In this document: in pieces, positions 6,702 to 13,835 of the stretch
Position numbering within the stretch: the first letter of the stretch is position 1
How the letters are laid out: every line of letters starts with the position of its first letter
Source of the DNA: Casp-actino8 sp037147055
GTDB taxonomy: Bacteria; Actinomycetota; Acidimicrobiia; Acidimicrobiales; Ilumatobacteraceae
Length of the DNA stretch: 19,282 bases
Assembly (NCBI GenBank): GCA_037147055.1
Contig: JBAWVW010000031.1
Coordinates: 1 to 19,282 of the forward strand
Direction: 5' to 3'
Notes under the pieces: model-generated
What the model saw: only the letters and a program-made list of their open reading frames with translations
Told to the model about the DNA's origin: nothing
The model's database searches: none
Made by a program: the position numbers and the translations under genes

Positions 6702-7475
6702 ATGGAAACGAAATATACAAAACCTAAAACGAAGAAGTTTGCGGTGATCGGTGTGACCGCAGGTTTGTTGATCGGTGCTGGTGCTGGATTATTGATGAAT
6801 GTTTCTGGTGGAGCCTCGGCGTCGAGTGCGCCGGTGTCAACAATCTCCAGCAGCGTTGACACCAACGACGACTCCAATGTCGGTCGCGGAGAAGACGAAC
6901 ATGATGGTGCCAAGATGGATCCAGCAGCTCGCCAGGCTAAGTTGCGCGAAGCCTTGCAGACCTTGGTTGATGATGGCACGCTCGACGCCTCAGAAGTTGA
7001 GGCAATTGTGACTGCGTTGTCCACCCGACCAACGACACCTCCAGCTGGACTGGGCAATGGGGTTCGTCCCGAGCGCTCCGCAATGTTGGCTACTCGTTTG
7101 CAGACCTTGGTTGATGCCGGCACACTGACTTCATCTCAGGTTGAGGCAATTGTCGCCGCACTCGAATCAGCTCGTCCCGCTGGTGGCCAAGATCATGAGA
7201 GTGATGATGGGCACGAAGGTCGGGGTGGTCCAAAGAATGAGCGTCGTCAGGAGATGCTTGCCACGGCCGCTGACGCCATTGGCATCACCGTCACCGAGTT
7301 GCAGACTGCAGTGAAAAGTGGTCAGACGATCGCTGAGGTTGCTGTGGCTAATGGAAAGTCTGTCCAATCAGTGATTGATGCATTAGTGGCTCAAGCCACC
7401 GCCGACATCACAGCACGCATCACTGACATGGTCAACGGCATTCATCCTGCCGATGGCGATGCGGCAGGTAAGTAA
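6702..7475 (+). CDS. Membrane-anchored exported protein with duplicated helical motif, likely output of the two-component system
   Basis: I do not recognise a named family for the whole 257-aa protein. A basic N terminus (KTKK) precedes one hydrophobic helix at about 13-33 and a Ser/Ala-rich stalk, so the rest should lie outside the membrane. A motif of about 30 residues is duplicated: LQTLVDDGTLDASEVEAIV (85-103) and LQTLVDAGTLTSSQVEAIV (133-151). The DNA copies share identical 19-nt (6954-6972 and 7098-7116) and 14-nt stretches, so the duplication is recent or constrained. The C-terminal part (183-245), with ADAIGITVTELQTAVKSGQT and IAEVAVANGKSVQSVIDALV, resembles a helical module seen in other actinobacterial exported proteins. 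Acidic/His patches (64-68, 164-172) might bind metal. ATG 6702 is chosen for the well-spaced AGGA (6690-6693). The upstream boxes and the gene order suggest control by the adjacent regulator. Confidence 0.85.
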   Translation: METKYTKPKTKKFAVIGVTAGLLIGAGAGLLMNVSGGASASSAPVSTISSSVDTNDDSNVGRGEDEHDGAKMDPAARQAKLREALQTLVDDGTLDASEVEAIVTALSTRPTTPPAGLGNGVRPERSAMLATRLQTLVDAGTLTSSQVEAIVAALESARPAGGQDHESDDGHEGRGGPKNERRQEMLATAADAIGITVTELQTAVKSGQTIAEVAVANGKSVQSVIDALVAQATADITARITDMVNGIHPADGDAAGK

Positions 7476-7513
7476 ACACAATTAGTTCATAATTCCGCCC
7501 GCTTTGAATGAGG

Positions 7514-7563
7514 TCTGGTGGGGACGATTTGCCGAGTGCGATTCGCCCCCACCAGATTTTTTT
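7514..7563 (+). terminator. Strong Rho-independent terminator
   Basis: TCTGGTGGGG (7514-7523) pairs perfectly over 10 bp with CCCCACCAGA (7547-7556), followed directly by seven T (7557-7563). The 23-nt loop is long, but the stem is GC-rich. It lies 38 bp after the exported-protein stop and just before the helicase promoter, so it insulates the two-component locus from pcrA. The minus strand has no matching T-run, so it works in one direction only. Confidence 0.85.
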
Positions 7564-7582
7564 GTCCCCTCATGGGCGCATC

Positions 7583-7606
7583 TATAGAACACCCGTTCTC
7601 TAGAAT
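7583..7606 (+). promoter_or_regulatory. Candidate promoter(s) of the helicase gene
   Basis: TAGAAT (7601-7606) matches the -10 consensus at five of six positions and lies 9 nt before ATG 7616. There is no Shine-Dalgarno between them, so a leaderless mRNA starting at or near that ATG is plausible. A second -10-like element, TATAGA, is at 7583-7588. No convincing -35 accompanies either. Confidence 0.4.
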
Positions 7607-7615
7607 GTGTTTCCC

Positions 7616-9958
7616 ATGGCTGATGCGAACCCCTCCTTTGATGACGATAATTTGTTTGGATCCTCACACGTGCCGGCAATTGATGCTGAATCGACGCCCT
7701 ACGCAGCTCGATACAGAAACACTCGTATTGAACCGATCTCACTCGATGGGTTGAACCCGATGCAGCGTGAGGCCGCCGAGCACGTTGATGGCCCGTTGCT
7801 CGTTGTAGCTGGTGCGGGTAGTGGCAAGACGCGGGTGCTCACTCATCGTATCGCTCACCTCATTTCCAATCATGGGGTCAGCCCAATGAGCATTTTGGCG
7901 ATCACCTTCACCAATAAGGCAGCAGGCGAGATGAAGCATCGAGTCGAATCCCTGATTGGGCCCGTCGCTAAATCAATGTGGGTCTCAACTTTTCACTCGG
8001 CTTGTGTGCGGATGCTTCGAATCCACGCCGAGCGCATTGGATATCCAAAAAATTTCAGTATTTACGATCAAGCCGATGCTCAGCGACTGACCGGCTATGT
8101 GATTCGTGATCAGGGACTAGATACAAAACGTTTTACGCCTCGAGGTGTACACGCCGTCATCTCTAAATGGAAAAATGAACTTTTGTCTCCAGGTGACGCC
8201 GCCAATCAAGCAGCACATATTTTTGATCGCAAACATTCAGAGATCTATCGGGAGTATCAAGAGCGCCTCTTAAAAGCGGGAGCAATGGACTTTGATGATC
8301 TGCTGGTCAATGTTGTGCGACTATTTCGTCTGCACCCAGATGTGTTGGCGTCATTCCAAGAGCGGTTCAAATATATTTTGGTGGACGAATATCAAGATAC
8401 GAATATCGCGCAAAACGAAATCGTGCTACAACTTGCGGCGCGTCATCACAATGTCTGCGTCGTTGGTGATACCGATCAGTCAATTTATGCTTTTCGCGGT
8501 GCTGATTTCCGCAACATCGGGCAATTTGAGGATGCCTTTGATGAAGTAAGCGTTGTTGTCCTTGAGCAGAACTATCGCAGCACACAGACGATTCTTGATG
8601 CGGCTAATGCGGTGATCGCACAAAACTTCGCGCGCAAGCCGAAAGATTTGTGGACCGAAGCGGGACCAGGCGAGCAGATTGTTCGCTTTCATGCGGACGA
8701 CGAAGGTGACGAAGCCGCATACGTGGCACGCACAATGAAGACTTTGCGCTCATCGGGTCGCACCTGGGGCGATATGGCAGTTTTTTATCGCACCAATCCG
8801 CAGAGCCGAGTTGTTGAAGAAATTCTCATGCGCTTCGGCATTCCATACAAAGTGGTCGGTGGTACACGCTTTTATGACCGTCGTGAAGTTAAAGATGCGG
8901 TTGCCTATTTGCGAGTTCTCACTAATCCGTCGGATGAAGTCAGTATCAAGCGCGTGCTGAATATGCCGAAGCGCGGGGTCGGGGATACGAGTGTCAGTCG
9001 ACTGGACGAATTCGCTCGTCAAGAAAACATCTCTTTCTACGAAGCCCTGCGGCGGGCTGAAGAAGCAGGTGTTTCTGGTGCGGCACGTCGGGGTATTGAA
9101 TCGTTTGTGGCAGTGATTGAAGAAGTATCCACTCAGGAAGAACAAAGTCCGGGCGGATTACTTGAGGCGGTAATGGAGAAGTCTGGGTATCGCGCCGAAT
9201 TTGAGTCCGATGATTCTGTTGAAGCTGCTGGTCGCTTAGAAAATCTTGACGAGTTGGTGTCTTCGGCCAAAGAGTTCGCCAAAGTCGATGAGTTTCTTGA
9301 ACAAGTTTCCCTTGTGGCTGACAGCGATGACCTTGGTGATGATGAAAAGGTAGTTCTGATGACCATGCATGCTGCTAAGGGTCTTGAGTTCCCTGTGGTC
9401 TTCATTGTCGGCGTTGAGGAAGGTTTATTCCCGCACAGCCGAGCATTAGTAGACCCCCAAGAACTTGAAGAGGAGCGGCGTTTGGCCTACGTCGGCATTA
9501 CCCGTGCCCGTGAAAGATTGTTCCTCACTCATGCTTGGAGCCGACAACAGTTTGGATCAACTCAGTACAACCCACCCTCACGATTCCTAGACGAGATCCC
9601 CGATACTTTGGTGCAGCACGAAGGCAATGTCAAAAATCGTTCCACAGCGCGCCTCACACGAGATGACGATTGGGGCCGTACAAAAGTGAGTTCCTTTGAC
9701 CCCGATGACGAATTTCGTGAGCGCCAGGTTGATGCGGCTTTAGCCGCAGGACGTTCAACTCCTCACCGTCCGCCACAGCAGACAAATACTCAGGAAATTG
9801 GTTTGCGCGTCGGGGACAGTGTCGAACACGCCGTTTTTGGTGAGGGCGTGGTCATAGACATCACTGGTTCGGGGGATAAAACTGAGGCCGTGGTCAATTT
9901 CCGTGAAAAAGGCCGCAAACATCTGTTGCTGGCATGGGCTCCGCTGAAAAAAGTCTGA
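7616..9958 (+). CDS. pcrA: UvrD/PcrA superfamily 1A ATP-dependent 3'-5' DNA helicase
   Basis: All SF1A motifs are present. In order they are the Q motif (LNPMQREA), Walker A AGAGSGKT, Ia ITFTNKAAGEM, II with DEYQDTN, III VVGDTDQSIYAFRGAD, IV QNYRST, V MTMHAAKGLEFPVVF and VI ERRLAYVGITRARERL. The C-terminal 55 residues (GDSVEHAVFGEGVV onward) form the Tudor-like domain that in PcrA/UvrD contacts RNA polymerase. This separates it from Rep-type and UvrD2 proteins. It would unwind DNA in nucleotide excision repair, displace RecA and resolve replication-transcription conflicts. At 780 aa from ATG 7616 it has normal length. GTG 7607 is in frame and would add three residues; I prefer ATG 7616 because of the -10-like TAGAAT and the MADANPS start. 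It lies downstream of a strong terminator and is probably monocistronic or leads the flavodoxin-amidase pair. Confidence 0.96.
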   Translation: MADANPSFDDDNLFGSSHVPAIDAESTPYAARYRNTRIEPISLDGLNPMQREAAEHVDGPLLVVAGAGSGKTRVLTHRIAHLISNHGVSPMSILAITFTNKAAGEMKHRVESLIGPVAKSMWVSTFHSACVRMLRIHAERIGYPKNFSIYDQADAQRLTGYVIRDQGLDTKRFTPRGVHAVISKWKNELLSPGDAANQAAHIFDRKHSEIYREYQERLLKAGAMDFDDLLVNVVRLFRLHPDVLASFQERFKYILVDEYQDTNIAQNEIVLQLAARHHNVCVVGDTDQSIYAFRGADFRNIGQFEDAFDEVSVVVLEQNYRSTQTILDAANAVIAQNFARKPKDLWTEAGPGEQIVRFHADDEGDEAAYVARTMKTLRSSGRTWGDMAVFYRTNPQSRVVEEILMRFGIPYKVVGGTRFYDRREVKDAVAYLRVLTNPSDEVSIKRVLNMPKRGVGDTSVSRLDEFARQENISFYEALRRAEEAGVSGAARRGIESFVAVIEEVSTQEEQSPGGLLEAVMEKSGYRAEFESDDSVEAAGRLENLDELVSSAKEFAKVDEFLEQVSLVADSDDLGDDEKVVLMTMHAAKGLEFPVVFIVGVEEGLFPHSRALVDPQELEEERRLAYVGITRARERLFLTHAWSRQQFGSTQYNPPSRFLDEIPDTLVQHEGNVKNRSTARLTRDDDWGRTKVSSFDPDDEFRERQVDAALAAGRSTPHRPPQQTNTQEIGLRVGDSVEHAVFGEGVVIDITGSGDKTEAVVNFREKGRKHLLLAWAPLKKV

Positions 9959-10002
9959 GCATATTCTTCGCCCTGACCCATCGCGCATGGTTGAATCGGA
10001 GT

Positions 10003-10431
10003 ATGAAAGTTGCACTCTTAGTTGAAAGCCTCACGGGGAACACATGGAAGGCTGCCGAACTCATCGCCGGCAATCTGCAGCAGGAAGGTTGGACGATCAC
10101 TGGTCTCAACCCTGTCAAGAAGCCCGATCATTTAGCCCTGCAGGCCGCTGATCTGATCGTGGTCGGCACCTGGGTGCACGGGGCATTTATTGTCGGTCAA
10201 AGTCCTTGGGGTATCGGCAATATCAATGCTCTACCTGCCATCACTGGCAAGCGAGCGGCGACTTTTTGTACCTTCGCTTTGAATCCGGGCAAGACACTTG
10301 GGGCGATGGAAAAGTCGGTCAATCGTTTAGGTGCCGATGTCATCGGCGGCATGGCTCTGCATCGTGCCAAAATTGAAGCACATAGTGAAGAGTTTGCAGC
10401 GCGTCTGATGAGTGCTTTAGCTGTTGCCTAA
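10003..10431 (+). CDS. Short flavodoxin-domain protein
   Basis: This 142-aa protein begins with strand KVALLVES and the FMN-phosphate loop SLTGNT (9-14), followed by a helix, the flavodoxin pattern. VVGTWVHGAF (about 50-59) and FCTFALNPGKTL (about 87-98) match the two loops that flank the isoalloxazine ring. It should be a small cytosolic FMN electron carrier or a flavodoxin-like oxidoreductase subunit; the partner is unknown. ATG 10003 starts right at the first strand. GGAG (9998-10001) lies only one base before it, too close for a normal ribosome-binding site, and TTG 9991 is an in-frame alternative. It starts 44 bp after the helicase with no terminator seen between them, and its TAA abuts the ATG of the amidase, so those two genes are almost certainly co-transcribed. 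Confidence 0.82.
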   Translation: MKVALLVESLTGNTWKAAELIAGNLQQEGWTITGLNPVKKPDHLALQAADLIVVGTWVHGAFIVGQSPWGIGNINALPAITGKRAATFCTFALNPGKTLGAMEKSVNRLGADVIGGMALHRAKIEAHSEEFAARLMSALAVA

Positions 10432-11274
10432 ATGATGCGCCAGCTCACTGTTGCCGCGCTGCAGATGTCGATGACGGATGTCATCTCTGAAAATGTAGCG
10501 ATGGCAGATCGTCTTGTGCGTGAAGCATCTGCGCGCGGCGCACATCTCATTTTGATTCCCGAGCTTTTTGAGGGTCACTATTTTTGTGAAGATCAGCGGA
10601 CAGAGCATTTTGCGCGGGCCAAACCCTTAGAAGGACATCCTACTATTGAGCATTTCCAAAAATTGGCGCGTGAACTGTCGGTCGTCATCCCCGTGAGTTT
10701 TTATGAGCGGGATGGAAATGCTTTATACAACTCATGCGCGATCATTGACGCTGATGGGAAGGTCCTCGGTGTGTATCGCAAGAGTCATATCCCAGACGGC
10801 CCAGGATATTCGGAGAAGTTTTATTTCAGACCTGGTGATACGGGATACAAAGTGTGGGACACGGCAGTGGGTCGTATCGGCGTGGCCATATGTTGGGATC
10901 AGTGGTTTCCTGAGGTGGCGCGGGCTTTGGTTCTAGGCGGAGCAGAAATTATTTTGTATCCGACTGCGATCGGCAGTGAACCGATGGACGCAACACTTGA
11001 TTCGGCGGCTCATTGGCAACGAGTCATGCAAGGCCATGCTGCCGCCAATTTGGTCCCAGTTGTGGCGGCCAATCGTGTGGGTGTTGAGCGAGGATCGCGC
11101 TTTACTCTGACATTTTACGGCTCATCTTTTATTGCTGGTCCGACAGGTGAGATACTCGTTGAAGCAGACCGCGTCAGCGAGACCGTTTTAATTTCAACAT
11201 TCGATCTTGACGAAGTGGCCGAGATGCGAACTGGTTGGGGAGTGTTTCGCGACCGTCGCACCGATTTGGATTAA
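10432..11274 (+). CDS. aguB: N-carbamoylputrescine amidase (nitrilase superfamily)
   Basis: This 280-aa carbon-nitrogen hydrolase has catalytic triad Glu44 (IPELFE), Lys117 (VYRKSHIPDG) and Cys154 (ICWDQWFPE). The stretches RKSHIPDGPGYSEKFYF and CWDQWFPEVAR are characteristic of the AguB subgroup. AguB hydrolyses N-carbamoylputrescine to putrescine, CO2 and NH3 in the agmatine route of polyamine synthesis. Length matches the family (about 280-300 aa). ATG 10432 and ATG 10435 are both possible starts. The gene follows the flavodoxin stop with no gap. No agmatine deiminase (aguA) or arginine decarboxylase lies in the window, so the pathway must be completed elsewhere or the substrate may differ. 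The downstream gene is convergent. Confidence 0.92.
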   Translation: MMRQLTVAALQMSMTDVISENVAMADRLVREASARGAHLILIPELFEGHYFCEDQRTEHFARAKPLEGHPTIEHFQKLARELSVVIPVSFYERDGNALYNSCAIIDADGKVLGVYRKSHIPDGPGYSEKFYFRPGDTGYKVWDTAVGRIGVAICWDQWFPEVARALVLGGAEIILYPTAIGSEPMDATLDSAAHWQRVMQGHAAANLVPVVAANRVGVERGSRFTLTFYGSSFIAGPTGEILVEADRVSETVLISTFDLDEVAEMRTGWGVFRDRRTDLD

Positions 11275-11283
11275 ATGACCGTT

Positions 11284-11317
11284 TCGATAGTTGCTATCTG
11301 AGCAGAGCGACTATCGA
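11284..11317. repeat. Inverted repeat in the convergent gap after aguB
   Basis: TCGATAGTTGC (11284-11294) pairs with GCGACTATCGA (11307-11317) over 11 positions with one wobble and a 12-nt loop. It begins 9 bp after the aguB TAA and covers the 3' end of the coiled-coil gene on the minus strand. It may act as a bidirectional stem-loop terminator, but no T-tract follows on either strand. Confidence 0.45.
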
Positions 11318-11638
11318 GACCATCATGGTGTTCATAGCCATCATTGTCGTCATCAGCGCCAAAAAGTGAACGCGCAAAGTCTTGTGCAGCTCGGTTCTGA
11401 GGTCAGACAGTTTCGCGTCAACTTGGTCAAATTGCGCGTCAACCCGCGCAAAGCTGATTGCAACTTGGTCAAATTGCGCGTCAACCCGCGCAAAGCTGAT
11501 TGCAACTTGGTCAAATTGCGCGTCAACTCGGGAGAAGCCGGCGTCGTCTTGCCCGAGGGTGTCGGCAAGTTTGGTGGTGATGCGAAAACGTCCTGCTTCA
11601 TCAAGTGCCTTTGTGCCCTCTTTTCTTGTTGGGTTCAA
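11294..11638 (-). CDS. Small coiled-coil protein with C-terminal membrane anchor (unrecognised function)
   Basis: The reading frame gives a 14-residue repeat, RVDAQFDQVAISFA, twice in full and a third time in part. Fourteen residues are two heptads, as expected for an alpha-helical coiled coil. A charged segment (KLSDLRTELHKTL) and a hydrophobic, Met-rich C-terminal helix of about 23 residues follow, so it looks tail-anchored. The N-terminal part (DEAGRFRITTKLADTLG) recalls small actinobacterial coiled-coil proteins of unknown function. The start is uncertain: TTG 11638 gives 114 aa, TTG 11698 gives 134 aa with an unconvincing N terminus, and neither has a good ribosome-binding site. The repeat length is a multiple of three, so other frames are open too, but only this one gives heptads plus a membrane helix. 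It lies downstream of the sulfatase on the same strand. Confidence 0.55.
   Translation of the reverse strand: MNPTRKEGTKALDEAGRFRITTKLADTLGQDDAGFSRVDAQFDQVAISFARVDAQFDQVAISFARVDAQFDQVDAKLSDLRTELHKTLRVHFLALMTTMMAMNTMMVSIVALLR
11419..11528. repeat. 42-bp tandem repeat (two full copies plus a 26-bp partial copy)
   Basis: Copy 1 (11419-11460) and copy 2 (11461-11502) look identical base for base. A third copy (11503-11528) matches for the first 25 bases and then diverges. Sequence just before copy 1 (TTTCGCGTCAA) resembles an older, decayed unit. The repeat lies wholly inside the coiled-coil gene and encodes two heptads per unit. Identical copies suggest recent slippage or recombination and possible length variation between strains. 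Confidence 0.95.
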
Positions 11639-11648
11639 ATCCCAACAA
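11626..11648. other. Perfect 8-bp stem-loop that looks like a tRNA T arm
   Basis: TTGTTGGG (11626-11633), loop TTCAAAT (11634-11640), CCCAACAA (11641-11648). The seven-base loop matches the tRNA TTCRANN T-loop, but no matching acceptor, anticodon or D arm is found on either side. On the minus strand the candidate TTG start of the coiled-coil gene lies inside this loop, so a translation-control hairpin is an alternative. Confidence 0.45.
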
Positions 11649-11716
11649 TGTGGGCGCAGCCCAGCAGAAAACGGCGAGGTGCTCGTATGGAGGGTCAAGC
11701 CATTTCTGGTCTGGAC

Positions 11717-13270
11717 TTAGACCGGTGCATCACACTCGCGACGCACGGCGTCGGGAGTCGGCAGACTGTCCCACATATCGGCGAGAAGGTCTTCTCGTGT
11801 TGAGCGATAAGCGCTGTCATCCCACAGGTTGATCTGCTGCAGGGGATCATTAGCGAGGTTATATAACTCGCCTTCGGTGCCATTGTGCAGGCTTCCGGGC
11901 AAGCAGGCCGTTGCCACCCAACCATCGCGACAGATCGTTCGCAGTCCCACGATTTTACCGAACAGAACGCTGTCCCATTCGGTGAGCACTCGTTCGTGAC
12001 CAAGAGATCTGGCATCCTCGTCATTCACGGGAAGTCGTGGTGCTTCAACGTAAGCCGGTTGGGGGAGGCCGGCAATCTCGCAGAAAGTAGCCGCTAGAGA
12101 AACGTGTCCAACGGGTGCGGTCACGGTTGCTGGATCAACGCCTGCGGACGGCGCTGGTCGCCAAATCAGTGGCACGCGCATCAGTGCATCGACATGGTAG
12201 GGGCCTTTGAATAACAATCCGAAGTCTCCTTGGAATTCACCGTGATCAGTAGAGAACAGAACATCTGTATCTGCCCCCCAACCCCGACTTTCAACATGCT
12301 TCATTAAACGCCCGACAGCCTCATCAATGAGTTCGTTTTCAATATGGGTCAGAGCGTTGATTTCGCGAACTTGGTCTTCGGTGAGAGTGTTCGGGACCCA
12401 TCGACGCGGTGCTTCATAGTTGGAGACGAAATCTCCGTCGTACCATTTGCGCCACTGCGCCGGTTTGGCGTCAAGAATTGCTTCGCGCTGTGCGCGATCC
12501 ACTGGGAACCCAACGGGAAGATCGACATCTCGCCAGTTCACGCGATGTAGTTCAGATGCTGGAGGATCCCACGGATGGTGTGGATCAGGAAAGCTCACCC
12601 AGCAAAACCAATCGGCATCAGGGTCTAGTGACTCCAGCCAAGCTATGGCTCGATCGGCAACCCAATCAGTGTGATACCACTCGCGCGGGATGTTATTGAT
12701 GTGGGCTTGTGGAGCGCCAGTGTTAGTGCCACCGAGGGCACTCACCTGGAGTTCCATATCCAGCACGCGGTAGTACATGGGAACCGCCTCTGGATGATTT
12801 TTCATCAACCATTGGGCGTAGTGAAATGTTCCCATGCCACCATGAGCAGCTGACTCCATGTGGTCAAAACCACGGTGCAGGTATCCGTCTTCAATAAGCG
12901 AGTGCGTGCCCGCGGCGGCCAATTGATTTTCAGCAAAGCGCAAGAATGGGTCGAGGAAAGGTTCAAAATGGGCCTTCCCAATAAGTGCCGTTTTATATCC
13001 GGCATCGTGCAAGGTGCTCGCCACACTTGGGGCATCGACAGGAAGTGGAACTCCGTTCATCCACACTCCGTGGGTGGACACGTGCTGACCAGTAATCATG
13101 GTTGAGCGCGAAGGCATGCACACAACATTTTGTGGGTGAGCACGGTTGTAGTTGATCCCGTGTGCTGCCAGGGCATCAATGTTGGGAGTGCGAGCGATCA
13201 GGCCACCGTTACAACCGAGAGCATCAAAGCGCTGTTGGTCGGTGGTAATAAATAATATTTTGCGTCCCAT
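11717..13270 (-). CDS. Type I sulfatase (formylglycine-dependent, alkaline phosphatase superfamily)
   Basis: This 517-aa protein has the type I sulfatase signature CMPSR at residues 51-55. Cys51 would be converted to formylglycine, the catalytic nucleophile. The N-terminal metal site starts at Asp11 in TTDQQRFDALG, and a second metal segment is STDHGEFQGDFG. TPNIDALAAHG and STHGVWMNG are usual sulfatase landmarks. It hydrolyses a sulfate ester, or possibly a phosphonate or phosphate diester, since some members of this branch do; the substrate is not readable. No signal peptide is seen, so it is probably cytoplasmic, as for choline-sulfatase-like and phosphonate monoester hydrolase-like members. 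Its ATG (13268-13270) overlaps the TAA of the upstream SRPBCC gene by one base, so the two are one operon. No formylglycine-generating enzyme is encoded in the window. Confidence 0.94.
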   Translation of the reverse strand: MGRKILFITTDQQRFDALGCNGGLIARTPNIDALAAHGINYNRAHPQNVVCMPSRSTMITGQHVSTHGVWMNGVPLPVDAPSVASTLHDAGYKTALIGKAHFEPFLDPFLRFAENQLAAAGTHSLIEDGYLHRGFDHMESAAHGGMGTFHYAQWLMKNHPEAVPMYYRVLDMELQVSALGGTNTGAPQAHINNIPREWYHTDWVADRAIAWLESLDPDADWFCWVSFPDPHHPWDPPASELHRVNWRDVDLPVGFPVDRAQREAILDAKPAQWRKWYDGDFVSNYEAPRRWVPNTLTEDQVREINALTHIENELIDEAVGRLMKHVESRGWGADTDVLFSTDHGEFQGDFGLLFKGPYHVDALMRVPLIWRPAPSAGVDPATVTAPVGHVSLAATFCEIAGLPQPAYVEAPRLPVNDEDARSLGHERVLTEWDSVLFGKIVGLRTICRDGWVATACLPGSLHNGTEGELYNLANDPLQQINLWDDSAYRSTREDLLADMWDSLPTPDAVRRECDAPV

Positions 13271-13671
13271 TAGCTAACTCCATTCACGGGCGAGAACATA
13301 CTTTGTAATTTTTTCAAACCAGATCCGGCAGCCCCAATGATCACTAGTCCCATAGGTTCGGGCTCAATGTCAGTTGCGTAGATCACAATGCAACGATCTG
13401 CCCCATCAGCGATGACATCAACTGTGGCGAGATGATGAGTGACAATCATATTGTTGACAATCGCATATTGAAAACGACGTAGGTCGTGATCAAGGGTGAC
13501 GATGTCTTCTTCAAAGCGCAAACCGCTCGGCAGATTAATCCATCGCTTATTGCCAACGACTTCGCAGCTATCAATAGGGAACCATTCGTGGAGACGGTCA
13601 GGTGCTCCGACGATGTCCCAAACAACGTCGACTGGGGCATCTATATAAATGTGACGGCGCACGGTTCCCAT
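13270..13671 (-). CDS. SRPBCC (START/polyketide-cyclase-like) domain protein
   Basis: This 133-aa single-domain protein has the helix-grip pattern. The N-terminal strand VRRHIYIDAPVDVVWDIVGA leads into a helix and LHEWFP, alternating strands follow (about residues 38-105), and a long C-terminal helix ends it (AAGSGLKKLQSM). SRPBCC proteins bind hydrophobic small molecules in a central cavity; some are cyclases or hydrolases, and many only bind ligand. It may bind or process the substrate or product of the sulfatase with which it is translationally coupled (TAATG overlap). ATG 13671 is supported by AGGG (13679-13682 on the other strand) seven bases upstream. A -10-like TAGTAT and a palindrome precede it. 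No tailored catalytic residues can be named. Confidence 0.85.
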   Translation of the reverse strand: MGTVRRHIYIDAPVDVVWDIVGAPDRLHEWFPIDSCEVVGNKRWINLPSGLRFEEDIVTLDHDLRRFQYAIVNNMIVTHHLATVDVIADGADRCIVIYATDIEPEPMGLVIIGAAGSGLKKLQSMFSPVNGVS

Positions 13672-13689
13672 ATCTTGACCCTAACTAGT

Positions 13690-13708
13690 TGTAAGTACTT
13701 GCATACTA
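13690..13708 (-). promoter_or_regulatory. Promoter and palindromic operator candidate of the SRPBCC-sulfatase operon
   Basis: On the minus strand TAGTAT (13708-13703) fits a -10 element and would start transcription near 13696, leaving a leader of about 25 nt with a good Shine-Dalgarno. Overlapping the predicted start point is a near-perfect 14-bp palindrome (13690-13703) with core AAGTACTT and arms TG-CA, one mismatched pair. A repressor bound there would block the promoter. No regulator gene lies next to it. Confidence 0.4.
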
Positions 13709-13835
13709 ACTGACATAACTTGTGGCTTGACCCAATGAACATCCAATAGGGTCGCTGTGCTAGCCATAGGTGGGGTAATGAAGTGCCATGGCGCGGAGGC
13801 TGCGGCTTTTTTGTTGACTGGGGGAGGGGTAAGAA

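Noticed and set aside
11419..11528. CRISPR-like array
   Set aside because: The copies are directly adjacent without spacers and preserve an open coiled-coil frame; it is a coding tandem repeat.
11626..11700. A tRNA gene on the + strand ending near 11660
   Set aside because: Only a T-arm-like hairpin exists; no complementary acceptor strand or anticodon arm upstream, and no CCA.
11353..11803. Other open frames on both strands across the 42-bp repeat
   Set aside because: They stay open because the repeat is a multiple of three; they encode basic low-complexity sequence without heptads or a membrane helix.
13783..13816. Terminator or attenuator (GC-rich stretch followed by TTTTTT) before the LivHM gene
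   Set aside because: No stem of useful length forms before the T-run; GCCATGGC is only a short palindrome.
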